Below, piece by piece: positions 1 through 8,902 of a stretch of DNA of 64,000 bases (the stretch's first letter is position 1; each line of letters begins with the position of its first letter). The stretch is from Bacteriovoracaceae bacterium (GTDB taxonomy: Bacteria > Bdellovibrionota > Bacteriovoracia > Bacteriovoracales > Bacteriovoracaceae): assembly GCA_028101965.1 (NCBI GenBank), contig JAOHMI010000004.1, positions 1 to 64,000 on the forward strand. The letters run 5' to 3'. The translations under genes were made by a program, and so were the position numbers. The notes beneath the pieces were generated by a model. That model was not told the DNA's origin. It searched no databases and worked only from the letters and a program-made list of their open reading frames with translations.

Positions 1-14
1 TAAACTGATTTTTT

Positions 15-37
15 AAGAAGTGTAGTCAGCCAGTTAA
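15..37 (-). repeat. 23-nt dispersed motif, copy B
   Basis: On the minus strand this reads TTAACTGGCTGACTACACTT plus CTT. It matches 19 of 23 bases of the copy at 18203-18225 and 18 of 23 of the copy at 57353-57375. It lies just downstream of the stop of the 992-residue exported protein. All three copies are in non-coding DNA. Function is unknown; it is not palindromic, so it is not an obvious terminator. Confidence 0.45.
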
Positions 38-44
38 GATTTGT

Positions 45-3023
45 TTAATTAGAATTGATTGGTAGTGTTTGAATTTCACATTCAATTAGATTTACTAGCT
101 TTTGGAGCTTGAAAAGTTTTGCTTTGTCTTCAGTTGATATTTCTTCTTCATTATCAACAATAACGTTATATTTACGGGCAAAGCGGTTAAATAACGCTAA
201 TTCTACAGCGAAGAAACCATCCTTATTCATTATATTTTTAATATTTCTTAATCCATCTCTAATTTCATTTTGGGCAAAAGTCAGTTGGTTCTTAGCCCTT
301 TGGTATCGATTTAAGTTCTGTATTCTTTCTTCGTAGACTGCTTCAACTTTTTCGACCCTTTCTTTGAATGCTGCTTTAACTTTTCTTATCTTTTCATTTT
401 GACCAAGGTCATCCTCTTCAGAAAGAATTGCATACAAATCAACCTTAGGAACTTGTCTATATGTATATTCATTTTTTAAATATTCAAGTCTTTTGTGAGG
501 AAGTTCGTTGAAGAATCCTCTCCAATTGGTTTTTACTTCGTGATAAAGTGTATCAACTCTTTTTTGTAAATCAATCCATTTAATATTTCTCTTTCTCATT
601 TGAGTGAATAATGTATTGGTGTATTTTTTATTAATATGACTTTGATTATAATGCAGTACGGACTTTAACTGTATCTCTTCTCTAAATTGATCTTTAGTTA
701 AATTATTCATCTGGTTGGTTTCAATATTTAAGTTTTCAAGACTAGCATCTTTTATCAAACCAGTATCTTTATGAAAATAAAAATCTCTCACATAACTAAT
801 TGTAGGGGGGCGCTTCTCTTTGTCTTTTTCAGCTTCGACACTAGCTACTCTCTCTTCCATATCCTTTATTGTGAAAAATAATGGGTCTTGATCAAAAATA
901 GGATTATTAATATGAACTCCGACTTTACCATTATCATTGAAGTTTTTAGTTTGTGTTTCAAATTTATTTTTATATTTATCAATAACCATATTTGTAATTT
1001 CCTCTAATAAAGCACGCTTTTTTTCGGAGGTTTTTTCTTCATCGAGATCTCTTTCTATAATATTCCAAGATAGGGCAGGGTCTTGCTCTATTTTAGTCTC
1101 AATAACTGGTTCTGGTGTTGACAAATCTGCAACATAAGTTTCGGATTCACGTAATTCAAAAATGGCTTGGATTAAATCATTAAAAAAATGGGCTATTGAT
1201 ACTTCATCAGTAAAGTCGAAATAATCACTAGGGGCCCTAAGTTTTTTTATTTTCCCAATCTTGCGATTTTTGTTTCCAGATTGTGGATTAAAAGGCATGA
1301 ACTCATAGTTTGTTTCGTAATCAAGGGTATATGGTCTAATGCCTAATGATTTTCTTAAATAGGCAGAAGAAGAGAGCATACCTTTCCCATAGGTAGATTT
1401 GTTTAATGCAAATAGATGCGCTTGAAATAGGTTTTTTTCTTTTTCTGGATCATCTAATTTAAAGTATTCACTAATATGGTCAAAATAATTATTATAATAC
1501 AAGTTGGTCCATGCGGGAGACTTGTGATTCGTCGAGGTTGCACCGCACATGTTGTAAGTTTTAAATGCTAATTGATGGAGGTCACCGTCATAACAGGAAT
1601 TAGTTATGTAAACAAGGGGAGACTTCAGTTTAACTTGATCTTCTCCATATATCTTAACCACTCCATCCGAAGTCGGTTGTTTTTTTAACAACTTTAAAAA
1701 ATCAGTGTGGTAAAGATGATTATTTTGATTGGGGAGAATCTCATCGCCTGGGGTAAGATATTGATTATCATACTCATATGAGTGAAATTCCATTAGCATG
1801 TCCCATATCATCTCTAGCTCATAGTCTGAAATATATTTCCGTTTAAAAGACTCATTCATATAGGAAAGGCGGAGTAAGTGATTTTCTACCCAGGGTACTT
1901 TTTTTACCATACTATCTAAGTGAGCTAAGAAGTAATTTTCAAAAACAATATTTTTTTCTGGGTGATACCAATCTTCTAGTTTTTGTCTGAGGTCTTGGAT
2001 TTCATTATAAGTTCTTTGCCCGTCGCTCTTATTTTGATCCATCTTATTTCTAAAATCATTGGTTTGGGCTTCGAGCTCATTTGCATCATTCATTTGTTTT
2101 TCTGAGCTATATCCACTATAGCCATGCCAAGTTGATTCGTTTTGATACTTCAACTGATAGTTATCAAATTGCGATTGCTTGGAGTTATATCTATTCTTAT
2201 TTAAGCTAAATCTTCTTTTAAGGTCAGCTAGTTCTAGCTTTTTTTGCCTTAAGGGAGTGCTGATTTGGTTTTTCTTATGCAGATTTGAGGGATGATCTTT
2301 CTCAAATAAGTTCTTGAACCATTTGTATTCCTTTTCAAATTTATACTTTTCCCCCGAACGACGTATTATTATAGGGTAATAAAGTTTTTGGATATTATAT
2401 AAGAATTCTGCCACGACATTCTTTCGATGAGGCATATTTGCCATAAAGCCAGTAAGTGGGGTTAGCATTGGTTCTAAATTGCTCTTAGGCAAATGCTTAG
2501 AGGGCCTTGCCATTCCTCCATGATTATTAACGATTAACAGAGTAGCCGGCTGGGTCTCTACTATATCGCGTTCATCTTTTAATATTAAATTATTACTTTC
2601 TTTGATTATTTCATTAAATGAAGAAAGGATTTCATCTTTGTAGAGTGATTTTTCAATTGTTGTGTTTTTATATGGAGAAATAATTGTTTCAGCATAGGCA
2701 CTATTAAGAATGCTTTTTTCGCTAGTTGGGCTTAAAGTATCAAGTAATAATAAATTCTCATTAACCATATTGAAGTGTGTATTGCTCAATGTGAATGCAG
2801 ATCCATCCGCTTTTCTTAATATGTTTGGAAGTCCTGAAAAAATGAATAGGTTATAAAGGTCAATTTGATTTTTATGGCAAGTCCGAAGGAACTTAATTCT
2901 TTTACTTTCTTTTTCTATACTTGGGTGTGAGTCACAGGGATCATAATAAGTTTGAGCCAAACTATTTGAAGTAAATCCAAATAAGCAAATAAATCCAATT
3001 ACCAAGGTATTTAATCGTTTCAA
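45..3023 (-). CDS. Large exported protein with a clan CD cysteine peptidase-like His/Cys pattern
   Basis: A 992-residue protein starting at TTG, chosen because the reading then opens with a classic signal peptide ending SNSLAQ at residue 24. No catalogued family is recognised with certainty. A hydrophobic stretch followed by NNHGG (His168) and a second hydrophobic stretch followed by NSCYDGD (Cys477) resemble the catalytic His-Gly and Cys blocks of clan CD peptidases (clostripain, gingipain, caspase). The two are separated by about 309 residues, much more than usual. That insert includes a charged, helix-prone stretch around residues 250-350. The C-terminal third is rich in Lys and Glu and probably helical. 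It likely acts in the periplasm or outside the cell. Peptidase activity is an inference from the two motifs only. Confidence 0.55.
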   Translation of the reverse strand: MKRLNTLVIGFICLFGFTSNSLAQTYYDPCDSHPSIEKESKRIKFLRTCHKNQIDLYNLFIFSGLPNILRKADGSAFTLSNTHFNMVNENLLLLDTLSPTSEKSILNSAYAETIISPYKNTTIEKSLYKDEILSSFNEIIKESNNLILKDERDIVETQPATLLIVNNHGGMARPSKHLPKSNLEPMLTPLTGFMANMPHRKNVVAEFLYNIQKLYYPIIIRRSGEKYKFEKEYKWFKNLFEKDHPSNLHKKNQISTPLRQKKLELADLKRRFSLNKNRYNSKQSQFDNYQLKYQNESTWHGYSGYSSEKQMNDANELEAQTNDFRNKMDQNKSDGQRTYNEIQDLRQKLEDWYHPEKNIVFENYFLAHLDSMVKKVPWVENHLLRLSYMNESFKRKYISDYELEMIWDMLMEFHSYEYDNQYLTPGDEILPNQNNHLYHTDFLKLLKKQPTSDGVVKIYGEDQVKLKSPLVYITNSCYDGDLHQLAFKTYNMCGATSTNHKSPAWTNLYYNNYFDHISEYFKLDDPEKEKNLFQAHLFALNKSTYGKGMLSSSAYLRKSLGIRPYTLDYETNYEFMPFNPQSGNKNRKIGKIKKLRAPSDYFDFTDEVSIAHFFNDLIQAIFELRESETYVADLSTPEPVIETKIEQDPALSWNIIERDLDEEKTSEKKRALLEEITNMVIDKYKNKFETQTKNFNDNGKVGVHINNPIFDQDPLFFTIKDMEERVASVEAEKDKEKRPPTISYVRDFYFHKDTGLIKDASLENLNIETNQMNNLTKDQFREEIQLKSVLHYNQSHINKKYTNTLFTQMRKRNIKWIDLQKRVDTLYHEVKTNWRGFFNELPHKRLEYLKNEYTYRQVPKVDLYAILSEEDDLGQNEKIRKVKAAFKERVEKVEAVYEERIQNLNRYQRAKNQLTFAQNEIRDGLRNIKNIMNKDGFFAVELALFNRFARKYNVIVDNEEEISTEDKAKLFKLQKLVNLIECEIQTLPINSN

Positions 3024-3247
3024 ATAAGTCTTCTTTTCTTTAGGTGATGAGATGAGTTTAATTCAGGCTAGAATTATTGCAATTTAAGTCTATTAGGCTC
3101 TATATTTATTACTGATATTGACCATTTATTTTATAATTTGATGCTAGCTTTTATCTCAGTCATACTTTTCTTGGATTAATTTTTTATAAAAATGAAACTC
3201 TCAAATTTTTTATTAAAATAATAAATCCTTTTCTATAAATTCCTTTA

Positions 3248-3730
3248 TTAAATATTTACAGCTTGAAATTCTGGAATTGGAGCACCATTTTGATCATTAT
3301 AAAACTCTGCTTTAGATAAAGTGTGATCAGCAATCGCAGGAGAAATTTTAGAGGGTTGAATGGCTATTGTTTCAGTGGTGTAGGTTGGTCTAAAAGGTTT
3401 GGCAACCCAATTCCATGCGGTGCTAAGTCCTTTACCGGCTCCTTTCCAACCAGTTTTTATTCCTTTTCCAACAATTGAAAAGAAACTTGGTAAATCATTT
3501 TTAAAGAAGTTTCCTATTCCGCTCCCTACTTTTCCCATAAATTTAGAAAATGGGCTTCTATGTTTCGTTGTAATATCTATTGTTTGACCAAGTGCTTGCT
3601 GTTGAGACAGAGCATTAGTTTGGTTTAGCTTACAAATTCTTAAAACACATTGTTGCGCAGTGGTTGCATTTGATAATGTGGTGAATGACATTAAAACCAA
3701 TGCCATCGCAAATTTAAAACTTGCCTTCAT
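3248..3730 (-). CDS. Small exported protein with Gly/Lys amphipathic centre
   Basis: A 160-residue protein with a signal peptide ending near TLSNA at residue 22. The middle (about residues 60-115) alternates Gly, Lys and aromatic residues (KGIKTGWKGAGKGLSTAW). This suggests an amphipathic or glycine-zipper membrane-active segment. There are two Cys just after the signal peptide (CVLRIC), which could form a disulphide. It shares strand with the 992-residue exported protein downstream but is separated from it by 224 bp with no clear terminator. No family recognised. The segment is compositionally similar to residues 265-320 of the exported protein at 49830-51641. Confidence 0.6.
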   Translation of the reverse strand: MKASFKFAMALVLMSFTTLSNATTAQQCVLRICKLNQTNALSQQQALGQTIDITTKHRSPFSKFMGKVGSGIGNFFKNDLPSFFSIVGKGIKTGWKGAGKGLSTAWNWVAKPFRPTYTTETIAIQPSKISPAIADHTLSKAEFYNDQNGAPIPEFQAVNI

Positions 3731-4203
3731 ACTTATTTCCTTTTCCTTAATCCTTAGCTTATATAGAGCAAGCTCCGTGCCAGTTATTTGAATTAAAATT
3801 GTTCAAAGATTAATCAATTTTCTTAAACAATAGGGTAAAAAAGAAAATGTGTTTAAAAGTTAGACACTAATTGATGATCGAAGGTGAGTATAAAAGGGGG
3901 GGGGTAAATAACTGGAGGAGACGGCCGGATTCTTCCTCTTTTATTGTTAAGAGCTCTTTAACACATTGATATTGCAGCAATAAATCAAAAATTAAATCAC
4001 GAACCTACTATCTGAATTGTTACCTATTATTAGAGAGTTATAATTATATTTAACTGTGATAGCCCATTTTTAGCCCCTTTTATGTGAAGATAATAAAGAG
4101 TTTTTGGAACAAATTTCCTATTTTAAAAAAAAACATTAATATCTCGAATCAAATATCCTAAACAAAGTATTAGCAAAGGTATTCAGGAGTTATTTAAGGC
4201 AAT
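3731..4203. other. Non-coding gap at the left side of the accessory island
   Basis: No convincing gene. It contains a run of nine G at 3896-3904, unusual in this A+T-rich DNA. A GAGGA/TCCTC imperfect hairpin at about 3915-3938 is followed by TTTT. An imperfect palindrome, TGTTAAGAGCTCTTTAACA, lies at 3945-3963. Divergent promoters for the flanking genes must lie here but none is clear. The left edge of the island may fall in this gap. Confidence 0.4.
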
Positions 4204-6354
4204 ATGAGAAGAGATTCCTATCCAAATAAAAAGCTAACTAAAGAGATTGTAAATAATAGATTAGCTTCAAGGAACATTTCATTAGAAGGAGATTACACTA
4301 ATCATAGCACCCCAACTTCTTTTAAGTGTTCCAAAGGTCATACTTGGGATTCAAGGCCTACTAATGTATTAAGTGGAACGGGCTGTCCCTATTGTTCAGG
4401 TAATAAGTTAGATAAAAACAATTCGTTGGGAAAGCTCAACACTCAACTGGCGAAAGAATGGCATTCTTTTAAAAATGGAAGTTTAACACCTTTTGATGTT
4501 TCACCAAACTCAGGAAAGAAAGTATGGTGGAAGTGCCCTAAAGATAAGAATCACGAATGGAAAGCAGTAATACAAAGTAGATCTCAAGGTTGTGGTTGCC
4601 CTTATTGCTCTGGTCGTATGCCCGATAAAAATAATAACCTTGAAAAATCATCCCCTGAATTAATAAAAGAGTGGCATTCCGAATTGAATGGAGAGCTTAA
4701 TCCAAATAGATTTACACCACGTTCGGGGAGAGTCGTTTGGTGGAAATGCAGTAAAGGAGAAGACCATGAGTGGAGATCTAGTATAGTTAACCGAGTGAAG
4801 GGAAACGGGTGTCCTATCTGCTCAGGGAGAAAAGCTGTTAATTCAAATTGTCTTGCAACTTTAAATCCAAATTTAATCGGTGAGTGGTGCAAGGTTAGGA
4901 ATATTAAGCTTTCACCTTATGATGTTACACCTGGTTCAAACAAAAGAGTTTGGTGGAAGTGTTCCAAAGGTGAAGATCACGTCTGGAAAGCCTCAGTCGC
5001 TGATAGGGCCGCTGGCAGCATGTGTCCTATTTGTGCCAACCGAAAAATAGTAAAATCAAACTGCTTAGCTACATTAAGACCTGATTTGTTGAATGAATGG
5101 CATCCTACTAAAAATGGCAAAAGAACACCTTATAACGTTCATCCAGGATCAGGGTTTAGAGTATGGTGGAAATGTATTTTTGGGCATGAATGGAAAACAG
5201 CAATATATCATAGGGGAATTCAAAATCATGGATGCAATGCATGCAGTAACAAAACAAGTATACCTGAATTAAGAATTTTAGCAGAGTTAAAAATTATATT
5301 TCCAACGATCCAACATAGAGTTGTTATTACAGGTTATGAAGTTGATTTATATATTCCCGAAATAAATTTAGCTATCGAGTATGATGGAGTCTATTGGCAT
5401 AAAGACAAAGTAGAAGCAGATAGGAAAAAAAACAAAACTTTAGAATCAGAGTTAACCTTGATTCGTGTAAGAGAAAAGGGTCTAGATAAAATTAGAAAGC
5501 ATGATATTCTTTTAGAGAAAACTGAAATTTCACATAATGATATTAAAAAGATACTAAAACTAATAGTTTTTAGACTAAATGCAAGCACATTATTAAATCT
5601 GGAAAGAATAAACAAATATCTAAATAGTGCTGAATGGAATGCAAGTAAATATTTTGACAAGCTTTGCTCTGAAAAAAAGCATATATCATTTGAGGAATCA
5701 ATAAGCTTTCATTATCCCAAGTTGGCCTCAGAGTGGTATGCAACTAAAAATGATCCGCTTTTACCTGAGTTTTTTAGGCCTGGCTCAGGTAGGAAAGTTT
5801 GGTGGCAATGTCCAAAAAATCTAGAGCACATATGGAAAGCTTCTATAAACTCAAGAAAGAAGGGTCATGGATGCCCGATTTGCGCGGGGGTTGTGACTAC
5901 TGAGTCAAACTCGCTAGCCAAGCTTCATCCTAAATTGTCTAAAGAATGGCATCCTGTTAAGAATAATGAATTAAAGCCTACTGATGTTAGCCCTGGCACT
6001 CATAAAAAAGCTTGGTGGATATGCAAGAAGGGACATGAATGGTATTCAGCAATTAGGCATCGATCTACTGGAGTAGGATGCCCCTATTGTTCAAATAAAA
6101 AAGTTACTAAGGATAATTGTCTATCTAAGACTCACCCGAAGCTATCAAGGGAGTGGCATAAAAGTAAAAACAAAGATCTTTCACCAAGCGATGTTACTTA
6201 TGGAGTAGGTCGAAAGGTTTGGTGGAAGTGTCATTGTGGAAATGAGTGGGAGGCCACTATTTCAAATAGAGCTAGAAGGGGAGATGGGTGTCCAAGCTGT
6301 AGGAAAAACAAAAAGAAGGATAAGTCTCAGCTAGAGATGGTATTTAAAACTTAA
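4204..6354 (+). CDS. Zinc-ribbon (DUF4379) repeat protein with an internal Vsr/DUF559-like nuclease domain
   Basis: A 716-residue protein made of eight treble-clef/zinc-ribbon repeats, five before and three after a PD-(D/E)XK nuclease-like domain. Each full repeat has the pattern EWH...P.DV.PGS...VWWKC..GH.W...GCP.C, matching DUF4379. Repeats 2-5 begin at 4444, 4657, 4870 and 5083, an exact 213-nt (71-residue) period. Repeats 6-8 begin at 5719, 5932 and 6139. The domain at residues 350-440 has VDLYIP (Asp381) and LAIEYDG (Glu392, Asp394), the arrangement seen in DUF559/Vsr-like nucleases. Proteins of this type occur in phages and defence-like islands. It probably binds DNA through the repeats and cuts or nicks it; the target is unknown. 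AAGG precedes the start. Confidence 0.8.
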   Translation: MRRDSYPNKKLTKEIVNNRLASRNISLEGDYTNHSTPTSFKCSKGHTWDSRPTNVLSGTGCPYCSGNKLDKNNSLGKLNTQLAKEWHSFKNGSLTPFDVSPNSGKKVWWKCPKDKNHEWKAVIQSRSQGCGCPYCSGRMPDKNNNLEKSSPELIKEWHSELNGELNPNRFTPRSGRVVWWKCSKGEDHEWRSSIVNRVKGNGCPICSGRKAVNSNCLATLNPNLIGEWCKVRNIKLSPYDVTPGSNKRVWWKCSKGEDHVWKASVADRAAGSMCPICANRKIVKSNCLATLRPDLLNEWHPTKNGKRTPYNVHPGSGFRVWWKCIFGHEWKTAIYHRGIQNHGCNACSNKTSIPELRILAELKIIFPTIQHRVVITGYEVDLYIPEINLAIEYDGVYWHKDKVEADRKKNKTLESELTLIRVREKGLDKIRKHDILLEKTEISHNDIKKILKLIVFRLNASTLLNLERINKYLNSAEWNASKYFDKLCSEKKHISFEESISFHYPKLASEWYATKNDPLLPEFFRPGSGRKVWWQCPKNLEHIWKASINSRKKGHGCPICAGVVTTESNSLAKLHPKLSKEWHPVKNNELKPTDVSPGTHKKAWWICKKGHEWYSAIRHRSTGVGCPYCSNKKVTKDNCLSKTHPKLSREWHKSKNKDLSPSDVTYGVGRKVWWKCHCGNEWEATISNRARRGDGCPSCRKNKKKDKSQLEMVFKT

Positions 6355-6483
6355 TCAATTCAGTTTATTTCTCAAAAAGAATGTAAAATTACTAATTTCT
6401 TTGATTTTCGAGGCATAACTACTTTAGTTTTATATATTTACATTCGATAAATTGTTCATCTGATATTATTTTAAGGACAAGAT

Positions 6484-7377
6484 ATGATTAGGCTGATTCT
6501 AGTTTTAATATTTGTTGGTTGTGCTTCAATGAAGCCTAAGTATAAAAAACTCAAAGTTGGAGACTCAAAGGAGTTGTTGATAAAAGAGTTAGGTAGTCCA
6601 AAAGAGAGTGTCAAGCTGAATGAAAAAAGAAGTTATTATATTTTTGATAAGGCAATATTTCTAGTTGAGGGAAATGAAATTCAAAAAATAGTTTATGTAA
6701 ATAAAATAAAAAGAAAAAAACTAAAACTTTTGAATAATTCACTTAAGAGAAAACTAGATAAAAAACATAGGTATTATTTATTAGATTCAGTGGGGAAAAC
6801 TGAAAGAGAAAGGATGGAGTATTCTTATTACCGACCTCTCATTAAAAAAGCCTTGATCATTAATGGGTTCAATCTACTAGAACAAGAGCAAGCAAAAAAA
6901 GCAGATGTAATCATTACAGCATTTTGGAAGGATGATTTATCAACGACTGAAAGAAAAGAAGCTGTGTACAACAATAATTATACTGCTCCAGATAGCTACA
7001 GTATCACCGATGGCTACGGCAATAATCTTATGAATATTCAGGATAACTCTAATCCTTATGGTGATTGGTCATCAAACTATGCAGGAGAGAGAACAGTAAG
7101 AACAAGCTATAGAGCAAATTATATTAAACTCATTGCATACAGCAAAGATGACTTAATAAAAAAGAAAAATACACTTACCCCTATATGGATTTCTAGTTCT
7201 ATGTACTTTAGAGATATATCAGAGACTAAAAATGATGAAATTGCAGTCCCTGTAGTAGTTTATGAAGCTGTTAAAAACATTGGAGTAAATAATCTATCTA
7301 ATAAAGAGTCTAAGTTTGTTACAGACAAAGATTCAAAATTTATAATATTTCAAAATGAAATAATGGAAAAGAATTAA
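6484..7377 (+). CDS. Lipoprotein with BamE/SmpA-like N-terminal segment
   Basis: A 297-residue protein with a short hydrophobic leader and a lipobox-like FVGC (Cys13), so probably a lipoprotein, although Phe at -3 is not ideal. Residues 20-65 (VGDSKELLIKELGSPKES) resemble the small BamE/SmpA domain, including the G.P turn. The rest, rich in Asn, Tyr and Lys, resembles DUF4136-type lipoproteins only loosely. AAGGA lies seven bases before the ATG. It is followed after 3 bp by the zinc-finger/AbiGi-like gene, so the two are probably co-transcribed. Its place between two defence-like genes may mean it is island cargo. Function unknown. Confidence 0.6.
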   Translation: MIRLILVLIFVGCASMKPKYKKLKVGDSKELLIKELGSPKESVKLNEKRSYYIFDKAIFLVEGNEIQKIVYVNKIKRKKLKLLNNSLKRKLDKKHRYYLLDSVGKTERERMEYSYYRPLIKKALIINGFNLLEQEQAKKADVIITAFWKDDLSTTERKEAVYNNNYTAPDSYSITDGYGNNLMNIQDNSNPYGDWSSNYAGERTVRTSYRANYIKLIAYSKDDLIKKKNTLTPIWISSSMYFRDISETKNDEIAVPVVVYEAVKNIGVNNLSNKESKFVTDKDSKFIIFQNEIMEKN

Positions 7378-7380
7378 ATT

Positions 7381-8487
7381 ATGTTGGTGTGTCGTAGGTG
7401 CTATGAAGCCAGCTCTGATTTTATAAAAGCTGAAAAACATACAGAAATTATAGAAAAAGAATGCAATTTATGCAATGAAGAAATTAACAATGAATATTAT
7501 GACATTGTTAACATAGATCTAAAGTTTGAATTAAAAAAAGAGTCATTAATTCTTATTTTAGGCTGCAATTCGTGTATTGAAGAGGATGGTTTTTACAATT
7601 GGAAGAAAGAATTTTTTGGTGAGAGGGAGTTAAATGGCGTTATTGAAGATGCATTTATTGAAGGAAAAAATGGAATCGAAGATACCAGCTATAGGGAGCT
7701 ATTAAATTATTTGGATATTACTGAGTATATTGAGGCGTCGGACTATTGCTGTCCCAAATGCAACTACAATTTTGAGTCTTGGTTGGATGAAGTTAAAATC
7801 AAATCTAACCGTATGCTAATTCCTGAAATACCAAAGCTACCTGAAAACATAAAAAAAATACCAGATTTAAAATTAAGTAAAAAGATTGAGTTCTATCGGG
7901 CAGATTACTCGAATTACTTAATTCATTTAACTAAAAAGTTACTTCTTCCTGTTAGAGTTGACAATGAAAGTTATATTGAAACGATGAAAGAGCTTGAAGC
8001 TGTTGAGATTTTATATATTATTCTAGAAAATGCTACAATTAAAGCTTTCAAAGGGATAGGAATGAAGTCCGAGGCTGTATGTTTTACTGAAAAACCTCTT
8101 TCTGCAATAAAAGAAACATTATTTGGCAATGAAAAATATGTTAGGGAAAACTCTAGAAGCATCTTATGGGATTCATTTGGATTGATGTTTGAAAAAGAAT
8201 ACCTAATAAATAAATTTAAAGCAGCACCTGTGATTAGTGTTGATAAGACAGAAATGGATAAGGTTGATAAAGGTTTACATTTTAGAGTGGTGCTGGGAAA
8301 TTTGAATAAAAACTGGTGTCATGAGAGAGAGTGGAGAACCAAGGAATCAATTAAATTTGATACTAAAGAAGCCATAGTAATTGTGCCCACATTTGAGTAT
8401 GCAAAAGAGTTTAAAAACATATTAGACGCTTCAGGAATTGAGGTTAAAGGATTTATTCCAATCTGGGATATATCTTCTGCTATTTAA
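7381..8487 (+). CDS. Zinc-finger protein with an AbiGi/DUF2971-like C-terminal domain
   Basis: A 368-residue soluble protein. The N-terminal 130 residues carry CxxC pairs: Cys4/Cys7, Cys28/Cys31, CNSC at about 64 and CPKC at about 124. These probably bind zinc. The C-terminal part has FYRADYSNYLIHLTK, then a hydrophobic stretch ending in CFTEKPLSAIKE, and finally CHEREWR near residue 313. This order (ligand-entry helix, CF[TS]..PL, then H/YE.EWR) is that of AbiGi and DUF2971 proteins linked to abortive phage infection. The match is by motif only. It starts 3 bp after the lipoprotein gene and overlaps the 3' end of the convergent gene at 8480 by 8 bp. Confidence 0.5.
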   Translation: MLVCRRCYEASSDFIKAEKHTEIIEKECNLCNEEINNEYYDIVNIDLKFELKKESLILILGCNSCIEEDGFYNWKKEFFGERELNGVIEDAFIEGKNGIEDTSYRELLNYLDITEYIEASDYCCPKCNYNFESWLDEVKIKSNRMLIPEIPKLPENIKKIPDLKLSKKIEFYRADYSNYLIHLTKKLLLPVRVDNESYIETMKELEAVEILYIILENATIKAFKGIGMKSEAVCFTEKPLSAIKETLFGNEKYVRENSRSILWDSFGLMFEKEYLINKFKAAPVISVDKTEMDKVDKGLHFRVVLGNLNKNWCHEREWRTKESIKFDTKEAIVIVPTFEYAKEFKNILDASGIEVKGFIPIWDISSAI

Positions 8488-8779
8488 TTTTAGCTTTTTT
8501 CAAAGTTTTGGCCTTCAAGATCACATCTTCAATTGAGTCTTTAGAATATTCGACAGAAATTTGTTTCCGTTTTGGATATAAATAAGTACATACTTCTTTT
8601 AAAGCTTTAAATTGAACTTCTAAGCTAATTTCTTTCCCGTTAGTAGCCTCTTCTTTTCCATTGGCTATGTGTAGTAGAGTCTCAAATGGATTGTAGTTAA
8701 GAGCCTCAACGATTTCTTCAAGGTTTTTAGTTTTTTTGTTTGGGGTGCCTTTTTTTCGGCCTGATCCGGGTACTTTCAT
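8480..8779 (-). CDS. Phage terminase small subunit-like / DNA-binding protein
   Basis: A 99-residue basic protein. The N-terminus PGSGRKKGTPNKKTKN is the AT-hook-like leader typical of small phage or prophage proteins annotated as terminase small subunit or DUF5681. It is followed by a helical region with VCTYLYPKRKQISVE, which also recurs in those proteins. It probably binds DNA. It is convergent with the gene before and divergent from the gene after, and its presence supports a phage-satellite or prophage origin for this part of the island. No large terminase or capsid gene is nearby. Confidence 0.55.
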   Translation of the reverse strand: MKVPGSGRKKGTPNKKTKNLEEIVEALNYNPFETLLHIANGKEEATNGKEISLEVQFKALKEVCTYLYPKRKQISVEYSKDSIEDVILKAKTLKKAKIK

Positions 8780-8902
8780 TCTTACCTCTACTTTTCTCTA
8801 TTTTAGACTATATGAGTAAAAATGAAAATTTACTTCTTGGGTAAAGAATAATATATGATGATTGTTAAATATGATTAAATTGAGCAATTTAGTGTCAGTG
8901 TT

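Noticed and set aside
3896-3904. G9 tract as a phase-variation switch
   Set aside because: It is not inside a gene or at a visible promoter, so no effect can be argued.
4602-4892. Minus-strand open frame inside the zinc-ribbon gene
   Set aside because: It mirrors the repeated coding sequence of the plus strand and has no features of its own.
4444-5296. Regular 213-nt repeats as a possible CRISPR-like or satellite array
   Set aside because: The units are coding, diverged at DNA level and translate to zinc-ribbon domains; there are no identical repeats with spacers.
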